From Haberlea rhodopensis (Eukaryota > Streptophyta > Magnoliopsida > Lamiales > Gesneriaceae), in NCBI GenBank assembly GCA_907163345.1, contig CAJQUN010001316.1, positions 1-64,000 of the forward strand: 64,000 bases of DNA. The letters run 5' to 3'. Position numbers and translations under genes: made by a program. Under the pieces are notes generated by a model, which was not told the origin of the DNA, ran no database searches, and was given only the letters and a program-made list of their open reading frames with translations. The first letter of the stretch is position 1, and each line of letters opens with the position of its first letter. Below, piece after piece: positions 1-9,810 of this stretch.

Positions 1-1173
1 GAGAGGACCGTTGAAAATCATGAAAGTATACAGCTGCTTCTATCACTAGTGGTGATCCACAAATGGTAGAAAGGAAAAGATCTCAATGGTCAAATGAAAA
101 GACCGAAAAAGCAAATCTAGACAATGTTGCTAAAGATATTTGTCAAAACTTTGGACAAAAAATGTTTAACAAAATCAAAATGTGCCAACAGCCAAAGAAA
201 TCTGGGAGAAGATTGCTCAACTCTGTGAAGGAAATGATCAAACCAAAGAGAACAAGCTTACTGTGGCTTGGCAGAAAAGTTGAGCATATCAAATGATAAA
301 TGGAGAAACTCTCAATGAGTACGATGAAAGAGTGACTGAATAGTAAATGAACTAAGCAGTCTGGGTAAGGAGTTACCCAACAGATAGTCACTCTCAAAGT
401 GATGAGAGGTCTACCAAGAGAAATGGGATGTCAAGACCATTGCTTATGAGAGAATCGAAGGATATCAACAAGATAGATCTACATGATTGGTTTGCTGATT
501 AAAAGCCTATGATTCGAATTAGGCATTCGGGGTTGAAGATGAACCAAGTTCAAGTCAACCAAACAAAAGCTCTCACTGCATCTGAGTCTCTGCCTACTCC
601 TACCGAAATGACTCCAAGAGAAGATGTGTAACGATGCTATGGCAATGTTCGTAAAGAAATTTGAAAATTCATGAAGAAGAGAAGAACCAGAGACCTTATC
701 AATCATATCCTCGAAGGCAAAGCTCCAAAGGAAATTTCAGAAGAAGAAGAGCGAGTATGCTTCAACTGTCTCAAACCAGGGCACTTCATCGCAGACTGTC
801 CTAAACCCAAAAGGATGATCACAAAAGAGGATCCAAGGATTACAGAAAATCCAAGGAAACCAGAAGAACATCCAAACGGGACAGAGATCAAAAGGTTTTA
901 GTGGCAGAAGATAGTAAGAGCAAATGGGCTGATTCTGAATCAGAATCAGAGGAGTCAAATAGCTCATCCAGCGAGAGTGAAGACGAAGAAGTCCACTGCT
1001 TAATGGCGAATGATGAAAATGAGGTACATGAAACCAACCTATCTGAATTTACACATCATGAACTCACCAATGCATTGCAGGACATGATAAATGAGTATCA
1101 GACGCTATATGAATCTTTGAAAGCTATAAGACTGAGCACTCAATTCCAACTAAAATGCTTGAAAACAACTTGA
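1..1173 (+). pseudogene. Decayed Sirevirus gag (capsid/nucleocapsid) remnant
   Basis: Gag would form the particle that packages the element RNA. The frame is broken repeatedly: short open stretches at 63-296, 671-901 and 901-1173 are in different frames. A CCHC zinc knuckle is clear at 758-799 (CFNCLKPGHFIADC), the nucleocapsid RNA-binding motif. It is followed by an acidic, serine-rich stretch (DSESESEESNSSSSESED) near 930-990. The gag start lies left of the window. The type is assigned from the knuckle and its position upstream of Copia protease and integrase. The many stops show that no functional gag is made. Confidence 0.75.
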
Positions 1174-2360
1174 TTGTGAACAATCAAGGGAGTTGAAATG
1201 CTTAAGGGAAGCAGCCAGTCGCCTAGTGAAAGAAAGAGATGAAGCCAAGTGTGCGTACCAGAAACTCAGCAAACTGGTTAGCACTTGGAATGCGTCAACT
1301 ACCAGAAAGGATGAAATGCTTGAGTCTATAAGGCTTGCTGGTGATTTAAACTGGCATAGGCTTTAATAGCAATGACAGCAGATCATCTGGATAATGAGCC
1401 TCAACTGTGTCTAACAAAAGGCAAGTTCAATCAATGAACTTGTAAGATCTAGCACAGTATATGACCCATATGAACTGGTCAAAGAACCTGTTAAGCAACA
1501 CTCATCAAAGAACAGGTACAGCACAGAGGTATCGGTTATGTAGAACCACTCAAAGAAGCTAACCAAGGTAAAAGTTCAGAAATGAACTTTAAAACCACTG
1601 GTCGAGCAGCTAGAGAGGTTAAACCCAACTGGTACTACAACTGTAAACCTGTTCAGAAGAGGGTATATGCTAAATAACAGGAACTACAAACCAAAAGCGC
1701 ATGCATACACATATTATCACACTCCAAAGCTAAAATCATCACCTACATGTATAAATGCACACACATTTCAGAACACACACCGACCTAAGTTATTCAGGGG
1801 TCATACAAGTGTGGGTTCCGAAAGGACTAATTCCTACCAGGACCCAAGTAGGATTGGGTACCAATCAGTCTATCGCGTTAATTGGCAGGAAACTAGAATG
1901 CAATCCAGTTCGGAGCTCAGAATGGTTCCTAGATAGCGGGTGCTCTAGACATAGACAGGGAATGCAAGCTTATTGTCTGAACTAGTGGACTTCCACTGGA
2001 CCCAGAATAACGTTTGGAGATAACGCGAAAGGTAGAACCGTAGTAAGGGGTAAGATTATCTACGGTAACCTCATCATTAAAGATATTCTCTTAGTTGAAA
2101 ATCTATGCTATAATTTGATTAGCATAAGTCAATTATGTGACAATGGTCATTCCGTAGAATTCAATCAGCATTCATGCATAATTAAATCTACTGATGGCAA
2201 TGTATTACTTATAGGAAAGAAAGGCATGATAACACATATAAAATTGATTGGAATCTTAATCAGCCTACTTCCTTTGACTTGCTTAGCTGCCCTGAATTCT
2301 TCCAAAAATTGCTTTGGCACCAAACGGTTGAGTCACTTAAATTTTAAAAACTATTGCTAG
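1174..2360 (+). pseudogene. Sirevirus protease and pre-integrase zinc finger, decayed
   Basis: The retropepsin active site is readable at 1923-1952 as WFLDSGCSRH, with the catalytic Asp codon at 1932-1934; stops and frameshifts follow at once. The pre-integrase zinc-binding segment is seen near 2315-2357 (LSHLNFKNYC) and ends at an in-frame TAG at 2358-2360. Its Cys pair (CAAC) is encoded just downstream in the next open frame. The stretch 1174-1900 should be the gag-protease linker, but I can read no domain in it. The protease would cleave the polyprotein; as it stands it cannot be translated whole. Confidence 0.7.
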
Positions 2361-2501
2361 TCTGCGTAACTTGATCTAGTTGTTGGACTGCCCCAAATTG
2401 AGTTCTCAAAGGACAAGATCTGTGCAGCATGCCAACTCGGTAAGCAAATCAGATCCTCCTTTAAGAACAAAGGGAGTAAATCTTCTTCTCGGTGCCTAGA
2501 G

Positions 2502-5060
2502 TTGCTGCATATGGATCTGTTTGGTCCTATACCAGTAACAAGTCTAGGGGGAATGAAGTACACCCTAGTGTTAATAGACGATTACACTCGTTTCACGTGG
2601 GTCTTGTTCCTAAGTGGTAAAGATCAGGCTACTCCAAAGCTGATCAAATTACTGAAAAGACTCCAAAATGAGAAATCGTGTGGGATAGATAAAATTCGCA
2701 GTGATAAAGGTACTGAGTTCACCAATCAATCACTCGAATCATATCTAGATGACCTTGGCATTAAACACGAATACTCTGCAGCTAGAACTCCTCAACAAAA
2801 TGGAGTTGCTGAGCGTAGGAACCGCACTTTGAAAGAAGCTGCGCGAACTATGCTCGCGGAATCAGAAATATCGCAGAAATTTTGGGCAGAAGCTGTCAAC
2901 ACAGCATGTTATACGCAGAACAGATCGATGATTAATAAGCGAGCAAATAAAACCCCTTATGAGATCTGGAATGGCAGTAAGCCAAATATTTCTTATTTCC
3001 ATGTGTTTGGTTGCAAATGTTTTATTCACAACAATGGAAAGACTCATCTCACCGCCTTTGATGCCAAATCTGATGCTGGAATATTTCTTGGCTATTCTAC
3101 AGTTAGTAAGGCATTCAGAGTATTTAATAATAGAACTCTTAATGTAGAAGAATCAGTGCATGTAAAATTTGATGAACCTACTGACTGTACACTATCCGAT
3201 ATACAAATAAACAACTTGAGTAATCGACTGGAAAGCACTTATATTGACGAAAATGTTGATGATGAGATTGATTACAGAAGCAGGGCTGACTGCTCCTTAG
3301 AACCAGAAATCCCTGAAGCTCAAGCAGAGGAGTCTGCAGGCCAACAAGCACTGCAGCCAGCCATCAATGAAACAGTGGCATCCACCTCTACTGCAGTTGA
3401 AGGAACCAATGAGAAAGATGGGTCAATCAGAATCTCTGATTTACCTACCCACATCCAGTCAACTGAAGAACTCAACCCACTAGGACCTTCGCTCCGGTGG
3501 AAGAAGGATCATCCACCCGAGCAGGTCATCGGTAACCCTCTTGCTCCTCTACGCACCAGAGGACAAATGATTAACGAATTTCTTCATGCTGCATTCATAT
3601 CTCATATAGAACCTAAGAAGATTGATGAAGCTATATTAGACCCAAGTTGGGTAGAAGCAATGCAGGAAGAACTAAACCAGTTTGAGCGAAACAGAGTATG
3701 GTATCTAGTACCACGACCACATCATCACACTGTAATTGGCACCAAATGGGTATTCAGAAATAAATTAGACGAAAATGGAACAGTAATTAGAAATAAAGCA
3801 AGATTAGTTGCACAGGGCTACAGACAGGAGGAAGGCATTGATTTCGATGAAACCTTTGCCCCTGTAGCACGATTAGAAGCAATTCGCATATTTCTTGCAT
3901 TTGCTGCATTTAAAGACTTTAAAGTCTATCAGATGGATGTTAAGAGTGCATTTCTTAACGGCAAACTCCAGGAAGAAGTTTATGTTGAACAACCTCCTGG
4001 ATTTGAAAACCATCAGCAGCCATCTCATGTTTTCCGACTGAATAAAGCTCTGTATGGTCTAAAGCAAGCTCCCCGTGCCTGGTATGAAACTTTATCAAAA
4101 TATTTGACAGAGCACAACTTTGTTATTGGCACGGTGGACAAGACCCTTTTTAAATTTACAAAGGGAGATCATACGTTGCTAGTTCAAATATACGTTGATG
4201 ATATTATCTTCGGGAGTACTAACCCAAAACTGTGCGAAAGATTTTCTAAAATCATGCAGGAACAATTCGAGATGAGCATGATGGGAGAGTTATCATTTTT
4301 CTTAGGATTGCAAGTCAAGCAATCTAGTGAAGGAATTCTGATAAATCAGTCCAAGTACACCAAAGAGCTACTGAAGAAATATGGAATGAGTACCAGCTCA
4401 GCTGCTGCTACACCAATGAGCTCATCTGCCAAACTCGACTTGGATAATTCAGGAATACCAGTCGAAGTTACAATGTATCGAGGCATGATCGGATCTTTAC
4501 TGTACTTGACAGCCAGCAGACCCGATATTATGTTTGCAGTATGTATGTGCGCCCGGTTTCAAGCAAATCCCAAGCAGTCGCACTTCACTGCTGTCAAGAG
4601 GATCCTAAAATACTTAAAAGGAACCGAGAATGTTGGTCTATGGTATCCAAGAGACTCAACCTTTAATCTCATTGGATACTCAGATGCTGACTATGCTGGA
4701 TGTAAAATTGACAGGAAAAGCACCAGTGGATATTGTCAATTTCTTGGTGATCGATTAATATCATGGGGATGCAAGAAACAGACATCCATCGCAACCTCCA
4801 CTGCAGAGGCAGAGTACCTTGCTGCTGGAAGCTGCTGTGCCCAACTGCTCTGGATTCAGCAACAACTCAGAGACTATGGAATTGAGTCCACAGAGGCTCC
4901 CATTTTCTGTGACAATACAGATCATGTTATGAAGAAGGAAATACGGCTGGAGTACATTTCCACAGAACAACAGGCAGCAGACATCTTCACAAAACCCCTA
5001 CCGGACGCTAAGTTTTCTTACTTTCGAAATATTCTTGGTTTAATTGAAATTACTTCTTGA
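2502..5060 (+). CDS. pol: Copia integrase - reverse transcriptase - RNase H polyprotein segment
   Basis: The frame is open from 2361, after a stop at 2358, and runs to a TGA at 5058-5060; 2502 is only its first ATG and not a natural start. The integrase core (residues about 1-170) shows the DD35E triad: D5 (HMDLFGP), D68 (RSDKGTEF), E104 (GVAERRNR). The RT (about 380-630) has its first catalytic Asp in QMDVKSAFLNG at 479 and the YVDD box at 564-567. RNase H follows (YSDADYAGC, then TSTAEAEYLAA). About 25 residues usually found between the CDNT motif and the C-terminal helix are missing, at nucleotide about 4918, so RNase H is probably impaired. The products would copy the RNA and insert the DNA. 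The 852-residue frame is otherwise uninterrupted, unlike the gag and protease upstream. Confidence 0.9.
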   Translation: MLHMDLFGPIPVTSLGGMKYTLVLIDDYTRFTWVLFLSGKDQATPKLIKLLKRLQNEKSCGIDKIRSDKGTEFTNQSLESYLDDLGIKHEYSAARTPQQNGVAERRNRTLKEAARTMLAESEISQKFWAEAVNTACYTQNRSMINKRANKTPYEIWNGSKPNISYFHVFGCKCFIHNNGKTHLTAFDAKSDAGIFLGYSTVSKAFRVFNNRTLNVEESVHVKFDEPTDCTLSDIQINNLSNRLESTYIDENVDDEIDYRSRADCSLEPEIPEAQAEESAGQQALQPAINETVASTSTAVEGTNEKDGSIRISDLPTHIQSTEELNPLGPSLRWKKDHPPEQVIGNPLAPLRTRGQMINEFLHAAFISHIEPKKIDEAILDPSWVEAMQEELNQFERNRVWYLVPRPHHHTVIGTKWVFRNKLDENGTVIRNKARLVAQGYRQEEGIDFDETFAPVARLEAIRIFLAFAAFKDFKVYQMDVKSAFLNGKLQEEVYVEQPPGFENHQQPSHVFRLNKALYGLKQAPRAWYETLSKYLTEHNFVIGTVDKTLFKFTKGDHTLLVQIYVDDIIFGSTNPKLCERFSKIMQEQFEMSMMGELSFFLGLQVKQSSEGILINQSKYTKELLKKYGMSTSSAAATPMSSSAKLDLDNSGIPVEVTMYRGMIGSLLYLTASRPDIMFAVCMCARFQANPKQSHFTAVKRILKYLKGTENVGLWYPRDSTFNLIGYSDADYAGCKIDRKSTSGYCQFLGDRLISWGCKKQTSIATSTAEAEYLAAGSCCAQLLWIQQQLRDYGIESTEAPIFCDNTDHVMKKEIRLEYISTEQQAADIFTKPLPDAKFSYFRNILGLIEITS

Positions 5061-5595
5061 TTATTTTGATTGGGTAATGGATTCAGGGGGAATTTGTTAG
5101 TTTAATTGCATCTATTTAGGGGGAATTTCTGTTTTAATTTTATCATGGTTATTTAAGCTAAGCTGGTAATACAATGGTCAACTGCAGTGGGAGTATTCGT
5201 ACCAGTAGGACTCTGCATTCAGTAGATGTTCTCCTACCAGTCGAACCCCACATACCAGTTGATGTTACCAAATAAGCTTTGACAAAAATAACCCTCGATA
5301 CTAATTAACCTAATGAACGTCGGAATTCAAAATTACTTTTGTGTAAAATAAATTATTTCACTCCCGCCTAAATCCTGTCCTTTTATTTTTTGGTTAAAAT
5401 CTTTCTAATCGTTAGATGATTGCCACGTATACATGTGTCCGCTCATCTACAGTACGACGTTACATATACTTCATTTTTCACCGCCTTTAGTTTTTCTCCT
5501 CTTCATCTTCTCCAAACATCTTACTACTACAATCGTTTCTTTCAGAAAATTTCCTTTAACAGATTGCTGCTGCTTCTTCACCTAAATCATTCAAA
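5061..5595 (+). other. Spacer between pol and the env-like ORF
   Basis: No ORF. It begins with GGGGGAATTTG-type tracts at 5086-5130, then several ACCAGT/CAGTTGATG words like those in the LTR satellite. The last 130 bases are pyrimidine-rich, and TTTCTTTCAG (5536-5545) is a good match to a plant 3' splice site, 50 bases before the ORF start. A TACATATAC stretch lies near 5462. The spacer could supply a splice acceptor or promoter for the downstream ORF; this is inference from motif and position only. Confidence 0.5.
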
Positions 5596-8313
5596 ATGAC
5601 GAAGACTGTTCAACCAAGTTTTATCACAAATGCTGTTCACGTCGACTTTAACTCCATATACACTTCATCTGATGAGGAAACAAAGGATTTGATTCAAAAG
5701 CTGGATTCCTCAGGGCTATTAGTGATCCTAAGCCAGGCTCCCTCATTTTACCAGGATGAACTACAAGAATTCTTTGCCACAGCAACTGTTGTGGATGACA
5801 CCGTTGTGGCATCCATCTCTGGGCAGTCAGTCACCATCACTCAACCAGAGTTTGCCACTCACCTGTGCCTACCCTCCACTGGACTCTCTGACTTTTCGAC
5901 TATTCCGGCAGACCTGAGAGAAGAGATGCGGCTCACAGTGTCGGACTCTGACCATCGTATTCAACGACCTCCCTTCAGGAAGGTATTAATGAAGAGCCAC
6001 TATCGACAACTGGCAGACATCATCTCAAAGGGGATCCTCTGTAAGGCAGGATCATTTGATATAATTACCCCTGAGAAGTTTGACGTCATGAGCGCCATAT
6101 GCAAAGGGTTGGAGATCAACTGGTCAGCTGTACTATTTCAAATACTGACTAGTCTCTTCGTATCTGGCAAAGGTCAATCCGGTTTTGCTCTCCCTCTAAG
6201 CAGTCTATTTGAGAGCAAACACATCAAGACAGGAGCTCTCTCTCATCTTCATCCAGGGAGACTCATCACTCACAAGTACCTTCAGCTTCATCGCCAACGA
6301 AGTGGCAGAGAAGGTGGAGCCACAAAGCGCCGTTTGACTCAAGTCATTAGTGACTCGGAACAGACTGTCTCTGAATCCGCTGAGTCTCCTCCTCCTCCTC
6401 CTCCTCCTAAGAAGCCAAGGACCAGAAAAATTGCTCCTCTAGTTGCCCGTCAGAGAGACACTGCCACATCTGACACTATCTCCTCTGCCGGACCTACAGG
6501 TGTTATTTCTGACAGAGAACCCAGCCCTGTCATCCCTTCAACTGGGGAACCCACTGCTGTATTAGCCATGGTGTCTGCTCCCTTAATAGACACTCCTTCA
6601 GCTCAGGTGAGCTCTCAGCAGGCTCCAGGCTCCATCAGCTTCAGGACACCCAAGTCTACGTGTCCTTACTGTCATCCCAAGGCCACTCCAGCTGACAAAG
6701 GAAAATCTCTTATTGCTCCAGTGTCCACTCCTGTTGCATTCGAGATTCAAATGGTCATGGATGCCGTTAACGCCCAACTGGAATCCCAACTGGAGATTTT
6801 TGATCGTTGGGTAAAGGCTCGAGTACAGGTTCGCTTTGATGATATCGACCCAATTCTGGCTCAGGCAAAGCAAGATGAAAACAAAATCCTGACCTATCTT
6901 CAAATCCCCGAACCTGAGAAAAGTTTGAAGCTGCGTGATGTCTTTAGGATTATGAACTATGTGGGCGGACTCCAAGATCTTGTTACATCCCGCGTTCAAA
7001 TGTTTGATGGCCATTCAAGAACAGCGAATCATGATCGAGCAGTTCTAAACGCTCTAGGCCTCAAGCTGGAAATGGCTGAGCTTGCTCTTCATGATCTTCG
7101 CATATCCACTGGGATTCATACATGCTCCTCTTCTGAAATTATTGCAAGCCCTGATCAGCCAGATCTACCAATGACTATTGCAAATTTAGAGGTTGTCCCT
7201 CCTACTGTGGAGCTTACTTCTACTGCTTTGGAGACCTCTCCTACTGGAGCAGACGCCACACCAACAACTTTGGAGGCAGCATCCTCTGCTCCCAGTTCTC
7301 CACATGATCAACAGCTCCACCAAATGATTGTTGATCACACCAATGTCGATTCAGTTATTCAGAATGTGGTTCAGCTGGTCACCATCTCCTCTGCAAATAA
7401 TGAACCAAGTGAATCCTCTCATTCCAATGATCATACTCAAGCGTCTGCTGCTGAGATTGATCAAGACAATGCTGAACTGGATGCTCAGCATGTGGAAGAA
7501 ACTGGAACTATGGATATAGCTATCTCCGCTTCAACTGCGGCCCCTCATGTTGACGCTACTATTTTGCCATCCACTGCAGTCGTCATTGCTCCTCCAACTG
7601 CGTTTGCCCCTGCTGCTGATATCCCGATGCTTGCCGGCGATCCGTCCATGGATCAGGAACTATCCGAGGGTTTCTTTGTCTTCACAAACCCTCTGGACGA
7701 GCCACCAAACATCGCTGCCCAGCTAGCTCATCTCTCCACCGCTATTACAGCACTGACCCATGATGTTCACAAGCTTAAGCAGGAAGAGAGGGCTGCAACA
7801 CTTGTTTTAGGAACTCTTCAGCAGCAAACAGACTCTAAATTTCAGCAAGTCTACGCTGACCTAAGTAGTTTAACTACTACTGTCACTAGACTTCAAACCT
7901 TTGCTGAGAATGCGGTTGCAGAAGCAGTTTCTCATATTGGCCAGGCGCGTCTTCAGATCAATCAGAACAATGAATCTCTTCATACTGCCACCTCAATGGC
8001 TCTTGGAGAAAAGATTGACGACACCAAAAAGATTTTGACTGATCAATTGGCCACCATGCAAGCAGCGTTTGCATCTCAAATTCAAGATATCTGCAACAGT
8101 CTGCCTGCTGCTCCTAAAATTATCCGCAGGCTGCCTGAACCCAGTCGAACTGCTCCCTCTTCTCAGAGAGCGTCAAGTTCAGCTGCTCATTCATCCCCTG
8201 CAACTGGAGCACTCCCTCAGTCAAGACCCACTGCTCAACAAAGATCTCGAAGTCCGCGCCAACCGCCTACCGAAAAACGCGACTATACCAAACATTGGTT
8301 AGGGCGCAAATAG
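5596..8313 (+). CDS. 905-residue 'env-like' ORF of the Sirevirus, function unknown
   Basis: The ORF runs from ATG (context CAAAATGAC) to TAG with no stop. Residues about 1-235 form a mixed globular-looking region. A proline run at 265-271 is followed by a basic cluster, KKPRTRK (272-278), that could be a nuclear signal. A CPYCH motif lies near 355. A long Ser/Thr/Pro/Ala-rich middle follows. Residues about 700-830 are heptad-like and may be a coiled coil. The tail (about 840-905) is basic and Ser/Arg/Pro-rich (QQRSRSPRQPP). I see no N-terminal signal peptide and no hydrophobic transmembrane segment, so 'env-like' describes position, not a demonstrated envelope protein. It may instead be an accessory nucleic-acid-binding protein. 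It is intact although gag of the same copy is ruined. Confidence 0.75.
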   Translation: MTKTVQPSFITNAVHVDFNSIYTSSDEETKDLIQKLDSSGLLVILSQAPSFYQDELQEFFATATVVDDTVVASISGQSVTITQPEFATHLCLPSTGLSDFSTIPADLREEMRLTVSDSDHRIQRPPFRKVLMKSHYRQLADIISKGILCKAGSFDIITPEKFDVMSAICKGLEINWSAVLFQILTSLFVSGKGQSGFALPLSSLFESKHIKTGALSHLHPGRLITHKYLQLHRQRSGREGGATKRRLTQVISDSEQTVSESAESPPPPPPPKKPRTRKIAPLVARQRDTATSDTISSAGPTGVISDREPSPVIPSTGEPTAVLAMVSAPLIDTPSAQVSSQQAPGSISFRTPKSTCPYCHPKATPADKGKSLIAPVSTPVAFEIQMVMDAVNAQLESQLEIFDRWVKARVQVRFDDIDPILAQAKQDENKILTYLQIPEPEKSLKLRDVFRIMNYVGGLQDLVTSRVQMFDGHSRTANHDRAVLNALGLKLEMAELALHDLRISTGIHTCSSSEIIASPDQPDLPMTIANLEVVPPTVELTSTALETSPTGADATPTTLEAASSAPSSPHDQQLHQMIVDHTNVDSVIQNVVQLVTISSANNEPSESSHSNDHTQASAAEIDQDNAELDAQHVEETGTMDIAISASTAAPHVDATILPSTAVVIAPPTAFAPAADIPMLAGDPSMDQELSEGFFVFTNPLDEPPNIAAQLAHLSTAITALTHDVHKLKQEERAATLVLGTLQQQTDSKFQQVYADLSSLTTTVTRLQTFAENAVAEAVSHIGQARLQINQNNESLHTATSMALGEKIDDTKKILTDQLATMQAAFASQIQDICNSLPAAPKIIRRLPEPSRTAPSSQRASSSAAHSSPATGALPQSRPTAQQRSRSPRQPPTEKRDYTKHWLGRK

Positions 8314-8682
8314 TATCACTTTCTGACTCACTCTTACTTACTCCTATTTACTTACTGTGTTAAATTGACTGTCTCTCTGTATTCACTATTTAACATAAAT
8401 GCATTCACATTTATTGCTACCTTGTTTTTCCTATAAATAGAGGTTCTTGTTTGATCACATAACACACATTCACTCATCATGCTTACTTTTAAGTTATTTC
8501 TCATTCCCTGGTTTTCTGTTAGATCCTTTCCTGCTTCATGGGTTTATTACTTATCTAAATCAACCCCTCATGGGTTGATTACTTATCTAACCCAGCTCTG
8601 ATAAGCTTCAGCGCGTTGATCCTGTTCTGGTGCTCCTCATCAGTCAGGAACTACTAACAGCAGATGCCTGGGTGCTGATGAC

Positions 8683-8693
8683 AAAAAGGGGGA
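8683..8693 (+). promoter_or_regulatory. Upstream copy of the polypurine tract
   Basis: AAAAAGGGGGA preceded by GATGAC, the same tract as the one abutting the LTR. Multiple tracts upstream of the 3' LTR are a known Sirevirus feature and could give extra plus-strand priming sites. Confidence 0.75.
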
Positions 8694-9129
8694 AGATAGA
8701 GATAGAGTATTCTCAACAGAGATAGAATATTTTCATTAGGTGATTCCATAAAAATTAAAGGAGCTGCCTGATGAATATTCATATGACTCTTCCTCTTCCC
8801 GACATTCTCTCTGAAACAAGGTGGATCGAGCTCTTCCTCTCCGCAACTAAGTGAATCGAAGCCCTCCGGTCTACTTTGTTTAATTAAAGAGAAATTTGTC
8901 ATGTATCATCTATTTTATGTAAAACTAGACTTGTCTTAGACTCTATTCAAAGTGTAAGAATTCATCTTATATAAAGATGAATTTCTCTCAATTGTCCAGT
9001 TTGATTACAACTTGTAATCTGCTTATATTTAATGAAAATTTCTTTTTCATGATGTCTTCAAGCATTTTCAGGACTTTTACCTTATTTACTCTAGTAGGAA
9101 ATCGATTACTGCTTAGTTTTGTCATCACC

Positions 9130-9143
9130 AAAAAGGGGGAAAT
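9130..9143 (+). promoter_or_regulatory. Polypurine tract for plus-strand priming
   Basis: AAAAAGGGGGAAAT directly precedes the TG of the 3' LTR at 9144, the standard place for the tract left by RNase H to prime plus-strand DNA. Confidence 0.85.
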
Positions 9144-9198
9144 TGTTGGGAAAACGATTTCTAAGTTTTGGTGATTACAAACACCTACTGGATATTAA

Positions 9199-9560
9199 AG
9201 ATCAACCGGGTGCTAGAGACATCAACCGGATAAAGTCATCAACTGGATAGAGACATCAACCGGATAAAGTCATCAACCGGATAAAGTCATCAACCGGATG
9301 AAGTCATCAACTGGATAGAGACATCAACCGGATAAAGTCATCAACTGAATAAAGTCATCAACCGAATAAAGTCATCAACCGGATAAAGTCATCAACCGGA
9401 TGAAGACATCAACTGGATAAAGACATCAACTGGATAGACACCAACCGGACAAGTTATCAACTAGTAAAGACATCAACCGGATGAAGACATCAACCGGGTG
9501 AAGATATAAACTGGATAACTATCAACTGCAAAGTCTCTCACTGAACAAGGACATCAACTG
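9199..9560 (+). repeat. 17 bp minisatellite inside the Sirevirus LTR
   Basis: About 18-20 imperfect copies of ATCAACCGGATAAAGTC. Variable sites are mostly CCGG/CTGG and GTC/GAC. It lies in U3, 240-600 bases upstream of the TATA box, so it could be an enhancer array. CCGGT/ACTGG words also recur around 5170-5275. Confidence 0.9.
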
Positions 9561-9802
9561 GTCTTAAGAGGATGAACGACCAGTTGAACAAAGAAACCAG
9601 CAGAAGTCTAAGCAACAAGACAAAGTAAGTACAACATTCTCTGACAAAGGTACAACAGAGCGGCGCACCCTGCTATATCTCCGCCACCATTACCGTCAGA
9701 GTGAAAAGAGCCGTTGTTTTCCAAAATAGGAAAGAAGACAACAGGTATTTGGAAAGCCAATCCATTCCATATACAAAAAGGCTACCGTTGGACAACACAA
9801 CC

Positions 9803-9810
9803 TATAAATA
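9803..9810 (+). promoter_or_regulatory. TATA box of the Sirevirus LTR
   Basis: TATAAATA in the middle of the LTR, downstream of the U3 satellite and about 600 bases before the LTR end, as expected for the U3/R border. Confidence 0.65.

Larger units (their letters stand above)
8314..9143 (+). other. 3' non-coding region of the Sirevirus before the 3' LTR
   Basis: No gene is seen. Near 8535-8592 a short duplication repeats CATGGGTT-GATTACTTATCTAA-like words. It holds two polypurine tracts about 450 bases apart, listed separately. The region ends at the 3' LTR start. Confidence 0.7.

Noticed and set aside
6598..7014. 138-codon ORF on the minus strand
   Set aside because: A shadow of the intact 905-codon ORF on the plus strand.
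5596..8313. A true viral envelope glycoprotein
   Set aside because: No signal peptide, transmembrane segment, cleavage site or cysteine pattern is visible; only the position is env-like.
9199..9560. Centromeric or subtelomeric satellite
   Set aside because: The array is short and wholly inside an LTR with clear ends.
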